From Salinarimonas sp. (GTDB lineage: Bacteria > Pseudomonadota > Alphaproteobacteria > Rhizobiales > Beijerinckiaceae): DNA of 64,000 nucleotides. Positions within the stretch are counted from its first letter, which is position 1; every line of letters begins with the position of its first letter. A program made the translations under genes and the position numbers. Location: contig NZ_CP157794.1 of the NCBI RefSeq assembly GCF_040111675.1, forward strand, positions 62,001-126,000, given 5' to 3'. Under the pieces are notes generated by a model. It saw nothing but the letters and a program-made list of their open reading frames with translations, was not told the DNA's origin and did not search any database. Below, piece after piece: positions 1 to 8,415 of this stretch.

Positions 1-2
1 AT

Positions 3-347
3 GCGGTGATCGTCCCCGCCCGCGCCAATGCGCGGCGCCTCGCGGCGCTCATCGAGGGGCGCGACGACGAGGCCCTCTCCGGCATGATCCGCGGGGACGT
101 GCGGCTCTTCGCCTTCACGGTGGAGAAGCCGGACGCCGGCCCGATCTCCGGCCTCGGCCTGCCGGAGGGCAGCCGCGCCGTCGTGGTCTATCGCGACGAG
201 GAGACGATCGTCGTCGACGACGACGCCCTGGAGCTGCGGCCGGGCGACGAGGTGGTGATCCTCGCCAAGGCGCGGCACCTCGAGACGCTGGAGAGGAAAT
301 GGGCCCACGGCGCCCATTCCGGGCGGGCGCTGTCGGGCCTCGAATGA
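3..347 (+). CDS. TrkA/RCK C-terminal domain protein, 5' end outside window
   Basis: The reading frame is open to the left edge, so this is the C-terminal part of a longer protein; the GTG at position 6 is probably internal. The residues resemble the end of an RCK_N nucleotide-binding domain followed by a TrkA-C (RCK_C) domain: an acidic hinge, then alternating short beta strands ending in a GDEVVILAK segment near the C terminus. That pattern is typical of TrkA/KtrA-type potassium-channel regulators and of RCK domains fused to antiporters. Such domains bind nucleotides or small ligands and gate a membrane transporter from the cytoplasmic side. Which transporter is regulated cannot be seen here. 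The gene converges on the minus-strand regulator that ends at 355. Confidence 0.7.
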   Translation, partial: AVIVPARANARRLAALIEGRDDEALSGMIRGDVRLFAFTVEKPDAGPISGLGLPEGSRAVVVYRDEETIVVDDDALELRPGDEVVILAKARHLETLERKWAHGAHSGRALSGLE

Positions 348-354
348 GGGCGGC

Positions 355-1419
355 CTATTCCGCCGCCTCGATCGGCGTGGCCGGGTCGAGCGGGGCGGAC
401 GGCTCGAGGGACGGCGCGGGCTCCGCCTCTCCGGCGACGCGGGCGGCGCGCACCAGGCTCGGCGACAGGTTGAAGTAGCTCTTGAACTGGCGCGAGAAAT
501 GCGCGGCGTCGCAGAAGCCGGTCTCGACCGCGATGGCCGTGACGGGCTTGCGGGTGTTCTCGAGCAGCCAGCGCGCGTGGCGCAGCCGCAGCTGGCGATA
601 GACCACCGCCGGGCGCAGCCGCAGCCGGCCCTGGAACAGCCGCTCCAGCTGGCGCGTGGACAGCGCGAGCTTGCCGGCGATGGCGTCGATGGTCAGCGGC
701 TCGGCGATGTTCTGCTCCATCAGCCGCAGCGCGCGCTTGACGCGCTCGTCGCCGATCCGGTCGAGGGCGAAGGCATGGGGCTGGGCGTCGCTCGCCGCGC
801 GAGCGTGCTGGAGGAGCAGCACGTGCAGCGCCTTCTGCGCCACCGAGCGGCCGAGATGCTTCTCGATCAGGTAGGCCGCGAGATCCGCGACGCCCGCCCC
901 GCCGGCGCAGGTGATGCGGTCGTGGTCGACGAGGAAGAGCTGGTCGGAGAGCGGCGTCGTGTCGTCGAACTCCGCCTCGTAGTCGGCGTGGTGATACCAG
1001 GAGACGCAGGCCCGCCGGCCCTTCATCAGGCCCGCGCGGGCGAGCACGAAGGAGCCCGTGCACACGCCGATCAGGGGCACGCCGGCGAGCGCCGCGGTCT
1101 TCAGGTAGGTCTCCGTCGCCGGGTCGATCTGCTGGCCGGCATGGAGCAGCCCGCCGACGACGACCACGTAGTCGAAGCTGCGCGGGTCGACGAAGGGCGC
1201 GGTGCGCCCGACGCTCAGCCCGCAGCTCGACCGCGTCGGCTCGCCGCTCCCCGCCATGATCGCCCAGGAGCAGCGGATCGGCCGCGAGCGATCGCCCTCG
1301 TCGGCGGCGAGCCGCAGCGGGTCGACGAAGAGCGAGAGCGCGGAGAGGGTGAAGTTCTGGGCCAGGATGAAACCGACGCGAAGCGCGAGCGCCGGGCGAA
1401 CGGGGGATTCGGGGAGCAT
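355..1419 (-). CDS. GlxA-family AraC-type transcriptional regulator
   Basis: Predicted 354-residue regulator. Residues about 13-180 form a DJ-1/PfpI-like domain with the nucleophile-elbow motif GVCTGSFVLA (Cys120); residues about 230-325 form an AraC helix-turn-helix pair. This is the GlxA/GbdR/CdhR architecture, whose characterised members sense betaine, carnitine or dimethylglycine-type metabolites. The ATG at 1419 has a good GGAGGA ribosome site eight bases upstream. It reads in the same direction as the dimethylglycine-dehydrogenase-like gene upstream (stop at 1525), about 105 bp away, and may be co-transcribed with it. A second GlxA-type regulator lies on the other side of that enzyme. 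The assignment to methylated-amine control rests on family and neighbourhood; the ligand is not shown. Confidence 0.88.
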   Translation of the reverse strand: MLPESPVRPALALRVGFILAQNFTLSALSLFVDPLRLAADEGDRSRPIRCSWAIMAGSGEPTRSSCGLSVGRTAPFVDPRSFDYVVVVGGLLHAGQQIDPATETYLKTAALAGVPLIGVCTGSFVLARAGLMKGRRACVSWYHHADYEAEFDDTTPLSDQLFLVDHDRITCAGGAGVADLAAYLIEKHLGRSVAQKALHVLLLQHARAASDAQPHAFALDRIGDERVKRALRLMEQNIAEPLTIDAIAGKLALSTRQLERLFQGRLRLRPAVVYRQLRLRHARWLLENTRKPVTAIAVETGFCDAAHFSRQFKSYFNLSPSLVRAARVAGEAEPAPSLEPSAPLDPATPIEAAE

Positions 1420-1524
1420 CGGTTTCGTCCTCCATCTCCTCGTCCCGAAGGGGAGAGAAGCAGGGGTGAGGGAAGACCGTACGGCGGGCCCGCGGCTTCC
1501 GCCACGGGCCGGCCGCGCTCCCGA

Positions 1525-4035
1525 TCAGGCCCGGAGGCGCTGGTTGTCCGGGTCGAAGGGCGATTCGCCCACGACCATGGCGCGGTGCGGCTTGCCGAGC
1601 ACGACGATGTCGAGCTCGGTGCCGATCTCGGCGAGGTCCGGGCGGACCATGCCGAGCGCGATGGACTTGCCCGTCCGCCAGCCGAAGCCGCCGGAGGTGG
1701 CGCGGCCGACGAGCGCGCCGTTCTTGACGAGCGCCTCGTTGCCGCGGGCGTCGGCGTCGGTGACGTCGAAGACCTCGAGCGTGACGAACCGGTTCTCGAA
1801 GCCGCGCGCCTGCCAGGCGAGGAGCGCCTCGCGGCCGATGAAGTCCTCCTTGTCGAGCCGCACGAAGCGGTCGAGGCCGGATTCGAGCGCCGCGTACTCG
1901 ATCGAGAGCTCGCGCGGCAGCACGCGGTAGGACTTCTCGAGCCGCATCGAGTCCATGGCGCGCACGCCGTAGGGCTTGATGCCGTAGGCCTTGCCGGCCT
2001 CCATCAGGAGGTCGAAGGCGTAGGCCGTCATCTCCACCGGCAGGTGCAGCTCCCAGCCCAGCTCCCCGACGAAGTTGACGCGCAGCGCCTTGGCGTTGGC
2101 CCAGCCCAGGTCGATCGACTTGCCGGTCAGCCAGGGGAAGGCGCCGTTCGAGAGGTCGGTGTCGGTGACCTTCTGGAGCACGTCGCGGGCATGCGGGCCG
2201 GCGAGCGCCAGGACGCCGACCTGCGTCGTGATCTTCTGCAGGTCCACCGAGCCGTCGCGGGGGCGCAGCTTCGACAGGTAGTCGAAGTCGTGCCGCTCGG
2301 CCGAGCCCATGCCGACGAGATAGAACTTTTCCGGCCCCTCGCGGAAGACGGTGAACTCCGCCCGGGTGCCGCCGTTCGCCGCCAGCATGTGGGTGAGCGC
2401 GATGCGGCCGATCTTCTTCGGCAGGCGGTTCGCCAGGACGCGGTCGAGCCACGCCTCGGCGCCGGGGCCGGAGACCTCGTACTTGGCGAAGGCCGTGAGA
2501 TCCTGGATGCCCACCGCCTCGTGGACGTTGCGCACCTCGTTCCCGACGTGCTCGAAATAGTTCGAGCGGCGGAACGACCAGCGCTCGCGGGGCTTCTCGC
2601 CCTCCTTCGCCGGCGGATGGTTCTCGTTGAGGAGCACGTCGTCCTGATCGAGATCCGCCGCGTCGAGGCCGTAGCCCTCCGGCGCGAACCAGTTCGGGCG
2701 CTCCCAGCCGTAGACCGAGCCGAACACCGCGCCGAGCGCGGCCATGCGCTCGTAGACCGGCGAGCGGCGCAGCGGGCGCGCCGCGGCCCGCTCCTCGTCC
2801 GGGTAGTGGACGGTGAAGACGTTCTCGTAGGCTTCCTCGTTCTTGGCCTTGAGGAAGCCGCGGGTGGCGTGGGCGCCGAAGCGGCGCGGGTCGACGCCGC
2901 CCATGTCGATGGTGGGCTCGCCCTCGACGATCCACTCGGCCAGCTGCCAGCCGGCGCCGCCGGCGGCGGTGACGCCGAAGGAATGGCCCTCGTTCAGCCA
3001 GAAGTTCGGCAGGTCCCAGGCCGGGCCGATGATCGGCGAGCCGTCCGGGGTGTAGGCGATGGCGCCGTTGTAGACCTTCTTGACGCCGACCTCGCCGAAG
3101 GCGGGCACGCGCTCCATGGCGGTCTCGATGTAGGGCCCGAGGCGATCGAGCTCCTCCTGGAACAGCTCGTACTCGCTCTCGGCGTCGGGCCCGTCGACGT
3201 AGCAGACGGGCGCCTTCTTCTCGTAGGGGCCGAGGATGAGGCCGCCGGCCTCCTCGCGCATGTACCAGCCCGAATCCGACTCGCGCAGCACGCCCATCTC
3301 GGGCAGGCCCTGCTTCTGGCGCGCCAGGATGTCGGGATGCGGCTCGGTGACGATGTACTGGTGCTCGACCGGGATGACGGGAATGTCGAGCCCGACCATC
3401 TCGCCGGTCTTGCGGGCGAAGTTGCCCGTGGCCGAGACCACGTGCTCGCAGGTGATGTCGCCCTTGTCGGTCCGCACCTTCCACATGCCGTCGGCGGTGC
3501 GCTCGATGCCGGTGACGGTGGTGAAGCGGTAGATCTCCGCGCCGCGGGCGCGGGCGCCGATGGCGAAGGCCTGGGTCAGGTCGGCCGGCTGGATGTAGCC
3601 GTCGTCGGGATGGCGGATGGCGCCGATGAGGCCGTCCATGTTCGCGAGCGGCCACAGCTCCCGGACCTGCTCGGGGGTGAGAACCTCGACCGTCACGCCC
3701 AGCGTGTCGGCGATGTTCTTGTAGTACATGTACTCGTCCCAGCGGTCCTTGGTCCGCGCGAGGCGGATGTTGGACACGCGCCGGAAGCCCACGTCCTGGC
3801 CGGTCTCCGCCTGGAGCTGGCCGTAGAGCTCGACCGAGTACTTGTGGATCCGCCCGACCGAGTAGCTCATGTTGAACAGCGGCAGCAGGCCCGCGGCGTG
3901 CCAGGTCGAGCCGGAGGTGAGCTCCTTGCGCTCGATCAGGACGACGTCCGACCAGCCCTTCTTGGCGAGATGGTAGAGCGTGCCCGCTCCGACCACGCCG
4001 CCTCCGATCACGACTACCCGCGCATGCGTCTTCAT
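1525..4035 (-). CDS. FAD-dependent dimethylglycine/sarcosine dehydrogenase-like protein (DAO + GcvT)
   Basis: Predicted 836-residue flavoenzyme. The N terminus has the dinucleotide-binding motif VVIGGGVVGAG (residues about 8-18) and TSGSTWHAAGL with His46, the residue to which FAD is covalently linked in mitochondrial dimethylglycine and sarcosine dehydrogenases. After the DAO domain (about 1-380) come the FAO_M linker and the glycine-cleavage T-protein fold with its C-terminal barrel (about 430-835), which transfers the released one-carbon unit to tetrahydrofolate. Expected role: oxidative demethylation of an N-methylated amino acid in the cytoplasm. The ATG at 4035 is preferred over the GTG at 4041 because GAGGA lies seven bases before it. 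The gene sits between two GlxA-type regulators. The exact substrate (dimethylglycine, sarcosine or another betaine product) cannot be decided from sequence. Confidence 0.85.
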   Translation of the reverse strand: MKTHARVVVIGGGVVGAGTLYHLAKKGWSDVVLIERKELTSGSTWHAAGLLPLFNMSYSVGRIHKYSVELYGQLQAETGQDVGFRRVSNIRLARTKDRWDEYMYYKNIADTLGVTVEVLTPEQVRELWPLANMDGLIGAIRHPDDGYIQPADLTQAFAIGARARGAEIYRFTTVTGIERTADGMWKVRTDKGDITCEHVVSATGNFARKTGEMVGLDIPVIPVEHQYIVTEPHPDILARQKQGLPEMGVLRESDSGWYMREEAGGLILGPYEKKAPVCYVDGPDAESEYELFQEELDRLGPYIETAMERVPAFGEVGVKKVYNGAIAYTPDGSPIIGPAWDLPNFWLNEGHSFGVTAAGGAGWQLAEWIVEGEPTIDMGGVDPRRFGAHATRGFLKAKNEEAYENVFTVHYPDEERAAARPLRRSPVYERMAALGAVFGSVYGWERPNWFAPEGYGLDAADLDQDDVLLNENHPPAKEGEKPRERWSFRRSNYFEHVGNEVRNVHEAVGIQDLTAFAKYEVSGPGAEAWLDRVLANRLPKKIGRIALTHMLAANGGTRAEFTVFREGPEKFYLVGMGSAERHDFDYLSKLRPRDGSVDLQKITTQVGVLALAGPHARDVLQKVTDTDLSNGAFPWLTGKSIDLGWANAKALRVNFVGELGWELHLPVEMTAYAFDLLMEAGKAYGIKPYGVRAMDSMRLEKSYRVLPRELSIEYAALESGLDRFVRLDKEDFIGREALLAWQARGFENRFVTLEVFDVTDADARGNEALVKNGALVGRATSGGFGWRTGKSIALGMVRPDLAEIGTELDIVVLGKPHRAMVVGESPFDPDNQRLRA

Positions 4036-4129
4036 GGCCACGTCCTCGGCGCTCTGAAAGGGAGGACCGGGCGCTTGCCCGGATTACGCCGATCGTGTTT
4101 CGGGGCGCGCCCCGCCGCTTGTGCTGTTC

Positions 4130-4144
4130 CGACATCCGATGTCG
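4130..4144. promoter_or_regulatory. 15-bp palindrome, candidate operator
   Basis: CGACATCCGATGTCG is a perfect palindrome around a central C. It lies in the 325-bp gap (4036-4360) between the divergent dehydrogenase and GlxA-type regulator genes. I see no convincing coding sequence in the gap. The position suits a shared operator, but no binding protein can be assigned. Confidence 0.35.
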
Positions 4145-4302
4145 CGTGCGCGCCATCGGTGCAGGGCGGCTCGCGGCGGGGCGGCGTCGCGCGGGCGCGA
4201 CGGGAGATGGCGGTCCCGCCGCAACCCCTTGCGACGCGGACCATTGGCCGCATGGCTCGAACTTTCGTAGCCCGTTATGCGTTTTTTGCACGACTAGCGT
4301 TT

Positions 4303-4331
4303 TTGCGTCAGCCCTGGCGGAAACACTATAG
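4303..4331 (+). promoter_or_regulatory. Candidate sigma-70 promoter of the GlxA-type regulator
   Basis: TTGCGT (4303-4308) and CTATAG (4326-4331) are separated by exactly 17 bp. The predicted transcription start near 4338 lies after the longer in-frame start at 4334 and so favours the ATG at 4361 with a leader of about 23 bases. Confidence 0.55.
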
Positions 4332-4360
4332 TTGTGCGGCTTTCGGCTTCGGAGGTGGAC

Positions 4361-5506
4361 ATGACGGCCACGCTCGCCGGGGAAAAGACCGTTCAGCTCG
4401 GCTTCTTCCTCACCCCGAACTTCTCGATGATCGCCTTCACCTCGGCGATCGAGCCGTTTCGGCTGGCGAACTACGCCACCGGCCGAGATCTCTACGCTTG
4501 GCGGCTGTACTCGGCCGACGGCGAGCCGGTGCGGGGGTCGAACCACGTCGCGGTGGCGGCGGATGCGCGGACGAGCGAGGCGCGCGGGCTCGACCGCGCC
4601 ATCGTCTGCGGTGGCAACGAGATTCAGACCTTCGACCATCGCGAGACCATCGCCACCGTGCGGCGCCTCGCCAAGTTCGGCGCGTCCGTCGGCGCGGTCT
4701 GCACGGGGTCCTACGTGCTCGCCAAGGCGGGCCTGCTCGACGGCTACCGGGCGACGATCCACTGGGTCTACCATTCCGGCCTGACCTCGGAATTCCCCCA
4801 GCTCGACGTCAGCCAGGAGCTGTTCGAGATCGACCGCAACCGCTTCACCTGCGCCGGCGGCATGGCCGCGGCCGACATGGCGCTCTCGCTCGTGGCGCAG
4901 GACCACGGGGCGGACGTGGCCTCGCAGGTGACCGAGCTGCTGATCCACAACCGCATCCGCGAGGCGCGCGAGCGCCAGCGCATGGACCTGCGCGCCCGCG
5001 TCGGCGTCGCCCACCCCAAGCTCCTCACCGTCATCCAGAAGATGGAGGAGACGGTGGAGGAGCCGCTGCCCTGCGCCGAGCTCGCCCGCTCCGCCGGGTT
5101 CTCGCAGCGCCAGCTGGAGCGGCTCTTCGTCAAGTATCTCGGCGAGCCGCCGACGCGTTACTACATGAAGGTGCGCCTGCAGCGCGCCCGCCAGCTGCTG
5201 CGGCAGACGAGCCTGCCGGTGCTGGAGATCGCCCTCTCCTGCGGCTTCGTCTCGGCCTCGTACTTCTCGAAGACCTATCTCGAGCATTTCGGGCGCTCGC
5301 CCTCGGCCGAGCGCAAGCCCGGCGCGCGCGAGAGCATGGCGGTCACGCCGCCGACGGGCGCGACGCCGCGCCGCCGCCGCGGGGCCGCGACGGCGCCCGC
5401 GACCGCGGGCGATCTCGCCGAGGCGGCCCTCGCCGGCGGCGTGCTCTCGGGCGAGGCGCCTTTCGCCGACGGCTACGTCGAGGCGGCGCTCGCCGGCGTG
5501 AGCTGA
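4361..5506 (+). CDS. GlxA-family AraC-type transcriptional regulator (GbdR-like)
   Basis: Predicted 381 residues. A DJ-1/PfpI-like sensor domain (about 10-180, with GAVCTGSYVLA and Cys114) is followed by an AraC DNA-binding domain (about 225-320), then an Ala/Gly/Arg-rich tail of about 60 residues that looks unstructured. The ATG at 4361 has GGAGG five bases upstream and lies just after a good promoter. The gene is divergent from the dimethylglycine-dehydrogenase-like gene, the classic position for its activator. Family members such as GbdR respond to glycine betaine and dimethylglycine; that function is inferred from family and context. Confidence 0.88.
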   Translation: MTATLAGEKTVQLGFFLTPNFSMIAFTSAIEPFRLANYATGRDLYAWRLYSADGEPVRGSNHVAVAADARTSEARGLDRAIVCGGNEIQTFDHRETIATVRRLAKFGASVGAVCTGSYVLAKAGLLDGYRATIHWVYHSGLTSEFPQLDVSQELFEIDRNRFTCAGGMAAADMALSLVAQDHGADVASQVTELLIHNRIREARERQRMDLRARVGVAHPKLLTVIQKMEETVEEPLPCAELARSAGFSQRQLERLFVKYLGEPPTRYYMKVRLQRARQLLRQTSLPVLEIALSCGFVSASYFSKTYLEHFGRSPSAERKPGARESMAVTPPTGATPRRRRGAATAPATAGDLAEAALAGGVLSGEAPFADGYVEAALAGVS

Positions 5507-5781
5507 GGCGATAGCGGCCCTCACGCCCGAATTTCGGCCGCGCTCGTCAGAACCGCGCCCGACACGCGCCTTATTCTCGTCCCGAACGCCCCCGAGAACG
5601 TGAGCGTCGGCGCGTGAGGCGCCGTCGTCCCCGCGCCCGCTCCAGGGCGCACCCCGACCGCGTCCGGAGAACCGGGCCGCGTCCTTGCGGAGAGCCCGCC
5701 CCCGAAGCGGCGGCGCTCGATCCCGCGTCCCATCCCTCCCGCCGAAGACGCGGGACATGATTGCTCGAGGAGAACGAGACG

Positions 5782-6474
5782 ATGCGAATCGCTCTCGCGA
5801 CCGCGCTCGCCTTGATTCTGGCGACCCCTTCGCTCGCCAACGACAATGCGGCCCTGTTCCTGGCCGAGGCCGAGATCGAGGCCGAGGCGGCCCAGGTGGA
5901 GACCGCCCAGGCCGAGACGGCCCAGACCACGCCTGCCGAGGCCGCCGAGGTCGAGGCGGCGTCAGCCGCGCCGGCCGCCACCGCTCAGGCCTTCTTCCTC
6001 GCCGACGCCGCCGCCCGCGGCGACGTGGAGGCTCCCGCAGCCGAGGTCCCGGCCGCGGCCCCGTCCGAAACCCGGGCCGCCGCCGCGTCGGCCGCCGCCG
6101 CGGGCTCGGTCCAGGCGATGGTGACGCAGGCGGCCCTGCGCCACGGCATCGACCCGGCGCTGGCGCATGCCGTCGCCACCGTCGAGAGCCATTATCGCTG
6201 CAACGCGGTGGGCCGCGCCGGCGAGCTCGGCGTCATGCAGGTGAAGCCCGCCACCGCCCGCTCGGTCGGCGTCACCGGCAACCTGCGCGACTGCGCCACC
6301 GGCATCGAGGCCGGCATGCGCTACCTGCGCGCCGCCCTCGACCGCCACGGCGAGGGCTGCGGCGGCGTCTCGGCCTACAACATGGGCATCCACCGCAAGG
6401 CCAGCTTCTGCAACGGCTACGGCCGCAAGGTCATGGCCCAGATGACCCGCGTGCAGGTGGCCTCGCTGGATTGA
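5782..6474 (+). CDS. Secreted lytic transglycosylase (SLT domain)
   Basis: Predicted 230 residues. Residues 1-19 are a clear Sec signal peptide. A long Ala/Glu-rich low-complexity spacer (about 20-110) follows, then an SLT/lysozyme-like domain (about 112-222). The catalytic glutamate is Glu135 in VATVESHYRC, followed by the typical GELGVMQVKPATAR and SAYNMG motifs. Expected action is cleavage of the MurNAc-GlcNAc bond of peptidoglycan in the periplasm with formation of anhydro-MurNAc. The ATG at 5782 has GAGGAG nine bases upstream; an earlier in-frame TTG at 5761 would place charged residues before the signal peptide. The 275 bp before it (5507-5781) hold nothing I can name. It converges on the urocanase-family gene. 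Confidence 0.87.
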   Translation: MRIALATALALILATPSLANDNAALFLAEAEIEAEAAQVETAQAETAQTTPAEAAEVEAASAAPAATAQAFFLADAAARGDVEAPAAEVPAAAPSETRAAAASAAAAGSVQAMVTQAALRHGIDPALAHAVATVESHYRCNAVGRAGELGVMQVKPATARSVGVTGNLRDCATGIEAGMRYLRAALDRHGEGCGGVSAYNMGIHRKASFCNGYGRKVMAQMTRVQVASLD

Positions 6475-6484
6475 TCCGGCGCGG

Positions 6485-6508
6485 GACGGGGCGCGCCCGC
6501 GCCCCGTC
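6485..6508. terminator. GC-rich hairpin between convergent genes
   Basis: GACGGGGCGC and its exact complement GCGCCCCGTC are separated by four bases. The hairpin overlaps the stop codon of the minus-strand urocanase-family gene and lies 10 bp after the transglycosylase stop. There is no T-tract, so a terminator role is only plausible. Confidence 0.35.
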
Positions 6509-8168
6509 ACTCCACGCGAATGTGCCCCACCTCCTGCGCCGCCGCCGCCTCGAGCGCCTCTTCGTAGCCGGCGTCGGCGTAGCGGATGACGCCGAGCGCC
6601 GTGTCGTTCGTCAGCGCGTGGTCGAGGCGCCGGTCGGCGGCCTCGCTGCCGTCCGCCACCAGCGTGACGCCCGACGAGGTCATGTAGCCGGCATAGCCGC
6701 CCCCGCCGGAATGGATCACGACGAGATCGGCCATCGAGGCGCACAGGGTCATGGCGCTGATCAAGGGCCAGTCGGCGATGGCGTCGGAGCCGTCCTTCAT
6801 GTTCTCCGTCATGATCCGCGGATGGGCCATGGCGCCGGCGTCGAGATGGTCGCGGGAGAAGGCGATCGGGCCCTTCAGCCGGCCCTGCGCCACGAGCCCG
6901 TTCACCGCGCGGGCGAGCCGCGTGCGCTCGCCGTGGCCGAGCCAGGCGATGCGGGCCGGCAGGCCCTCGAAGGGCACATGCTCGCGGGCGAGCGCGATCC
7001 AGTTGGTGACGATGCCGTTGCCGGAAAACATCTCCAGAACCAGGTCGTCGATGACGCGGATGTCGTCCGGGTCGCCGGAGAGCGCCATCCAGCGGAACGG
7101 GCCGATGGCGCGGCAGAACAGCGGGCGCAGATAGGCTTTTGTGAAGATCTTGATCGAGAACGCGTCCTCCACCCCGCCGTCCTTGGCGTGGGAGCGGATC
7201 AGGTTGCCGTTGTCGAACACCTCCGCGCCGCGCTCCTGGAAGGTCAGCATCGCCTTCACGTGCTCGACGATGGAGGCGCGGCTCTCGCGCATGAGCCGGG
7301 CGGGGTCCTCTTTCCGCAGCCGCCGCACCTCCTCCAGCGAAAAGCCCCGCGGGACGTAGCCGTAGACGAGGTCGTGCGCCGCGGTCTGGTCGGTGACGAC
7401 GTCCGGCGTGATGCCGCGCCGGGCGATCTCCGGGTAGAGGTCGGCGGCGTTGCCGACGAGGCCGACGGAGAGCGGCCGCTGCTCCGCCACCGCGGCTTCG
7501 ATCATGGCGAGCGCCGCGTCGAGGTCGGGGGCGATCTCCTCGAGGTAGCCGATCGCCTTGCGGGTGCGGGCGCGCTCGGGGTCGACCTCGACGCACAGGA
7601 TCGCGGCCTTGGCCATGCGCCCGGCGAGCGGCTGCGCGCCGCCCATGCCGCCGAGCCCCGCGGTCAGCACGAAGCGCCCGGCGAGATCGCCGCCGAAACG
7701 CTGCTCCGCGATGCGCATGAAGATCTCGTAGGTGCCCTGGATCACCCCCTGCGAGCCGATGTACTGCCACGCGCCCGCGGTGAGCCCGCCCCAGGCGATG
7801 AGGCCCTTCTTCTCCAGCTCGTAGAAGATCTCCGCCTTGGCCCATTGGCCCACGATGTTGCAGTTCGCCATGATGACGAGGGGCGCGTCGGTATGGGTCT
7901 TGATGAGCCCCACCGGCTTGCCCGACTGGATCACCAGGGTCTGGTCCTCGTCCATGGAAAGCAGCGTCTCGACGATGGCCCGGTGCGCCGGCCACGATCG
8001 CGCCGCCTTGCCGAGTGCGGCGTAGACGATCAGCTCGTCCGGGTTCTCGCCCACCGCCAGCACGTTCTCGAGCAGCCGCAGCAGCGCCTCCTGCCGCCAG
8101 CCCTTGGCGCGCAGCGCCTCGCCGCCGGGAATGGGGAAGTTCGGGTGGCGGGGGTTATGGGTCGGCAT
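6507..8168 (-). CDS. Urocanase-family hydratase, candidate thiourocanate hydratase
   Basis: Predicted 553 residues, full length for the urocanase family. It keeps QSGKPVG (about 81-87), TAGAWQYIGSQG (about 130-141) and the glycine-rich NAD-binding stretch GLGGMGGAQPL (171-181). The family signature, normally FQGLPxRICWxGxG, reads FEGLPARIAWLGHG here (400-413): the Cys that is catalytically important in canonical urocanases is Ala408, and the Asp shortly after it is Glu414. This departure, together with neighbours encoding a MIO-less lyase, a DUF917 protein, a hydantoinase and a carbamoylase, argues against ordinary histidine utilisation. It argues for hydration of thiourocanate to a thiohydantoin propionate with tightly bound NAD+. 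No hutH with an intact MIO triad, hutI or hutG lies in the window. It is the last gene of the cluster. Plain urocanase remains a less likely alternative. Confidence 0.8.
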   Translation of the reverse strand: MPTHNPRHPNFPIPGGEALRAKGWRQEALLRLLENVLAVGENPDELIVYAALGKAARSWPAHRAIVETLLSMDEDQTLVIQSGKPVGLIKTHTDAPLVIMANCNIVGQWAKAEIFYELEKKGLIAWGGLTAGAWQYIGSQGVIQGTYEIFMRIAEQRFGGDLAGRFVLTAGLGGMGGAQPLAGRMAKAAILCVEVDPERARTRKAIGYLEEIAPDLDAALAMIEAAVAEQRPLSVGLVGNAADLYPEIARRGITPDVVTDQTAAHDLVYGYVPRGFSLEEVRRLRKEDPARLMRESRASIVEHVKAMLTFQERGAEVFDNGNLIRSHAKDGGVEDAFSIKIFTKAYLRPLFCRAIGPFRWMALSGDPDDIRVIDDLVLEMFSGNGIVTNWIALAREHVPFEGLPARIAWLGHGERTRLARAVNGLVAQGRLKGPIAFSRDHLDAGAMAHPRIMTENMKDGSDAIADWPLISAMTLCASMADLVVIHSGGGGYAGYMTSSGVTLVADGSEAADRRLDHALTNDTALGVIRYADAGYEEALEAAAAQEVGHIRVE

Positions 8169-8214
8169 GGCGGATTCCTATGTTTTCACCGGGCACCGAT
8201 GAGCGGCAACGCCC

Positions 8215-8402
8215 GTCATCCCCGGCCGGAGCGAGCGAAGCGAGCGCAGGGGAAGGGGACCCAGCGCGAGAATGGGGCGCCGCAGGCGCTCCGCCGCCGC
8301 CGTCCAGGCGGCTGGTCGCCGCCGATCGAGCGCCTGCGGCGCAGAATCCTTGCGCTGGGTCCCCTTCCCTTGCGCGCCTTCGGCGCTCCAGCCGGGGATG
8401 AC
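8215..8402. repeat. 188-bp inverted-repeat intergenic element, copy 1
   Basis: The outer ends GTCATCCCCGGC and GCCGGGGATGAC are exact complements. A second nested pair, about 20 bp around GGGGACCCAGCGC, lies at 8247-8267 and 8352-8370. The whole can fold into a long hairpin. A second copy of the same length and orientation is at 20494-20681. It fills the gap between the DUF917 gene and the urocanase-family gene and may act as a processing or attenuation hairpin in the operon mRNA. No transposase is visible. Confidence 0.75.
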
Positions 8403-8415
8403 ACCGATGCGCACC

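Noticed and set aside
1430..1475. Palindrome-like GGGGAGAG/CCTCACCC sequence between the first regulator and the dehydrogenase
   Set aside because: It looks like a degraded copy of a dispersed repeat, but the arms are too short and imperfect to call as an element or terminator.
4036..4360. Short open frames in the 325-bp divergent gap
   Set aside because: They have no ribosome sites of note, contain the promoter and palindrome, and encode Arg-rich sequence without homologous look; treated as non-coding.
188..5758. Very long open frames running antisense to several genes, here and at 31627-37455
   Set aside because: They are Arg/Pro/Ala-rich, match no family, cross intergenic gaps and lie opposite well-recognised genes. 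They result from high GC and rare stop codons.
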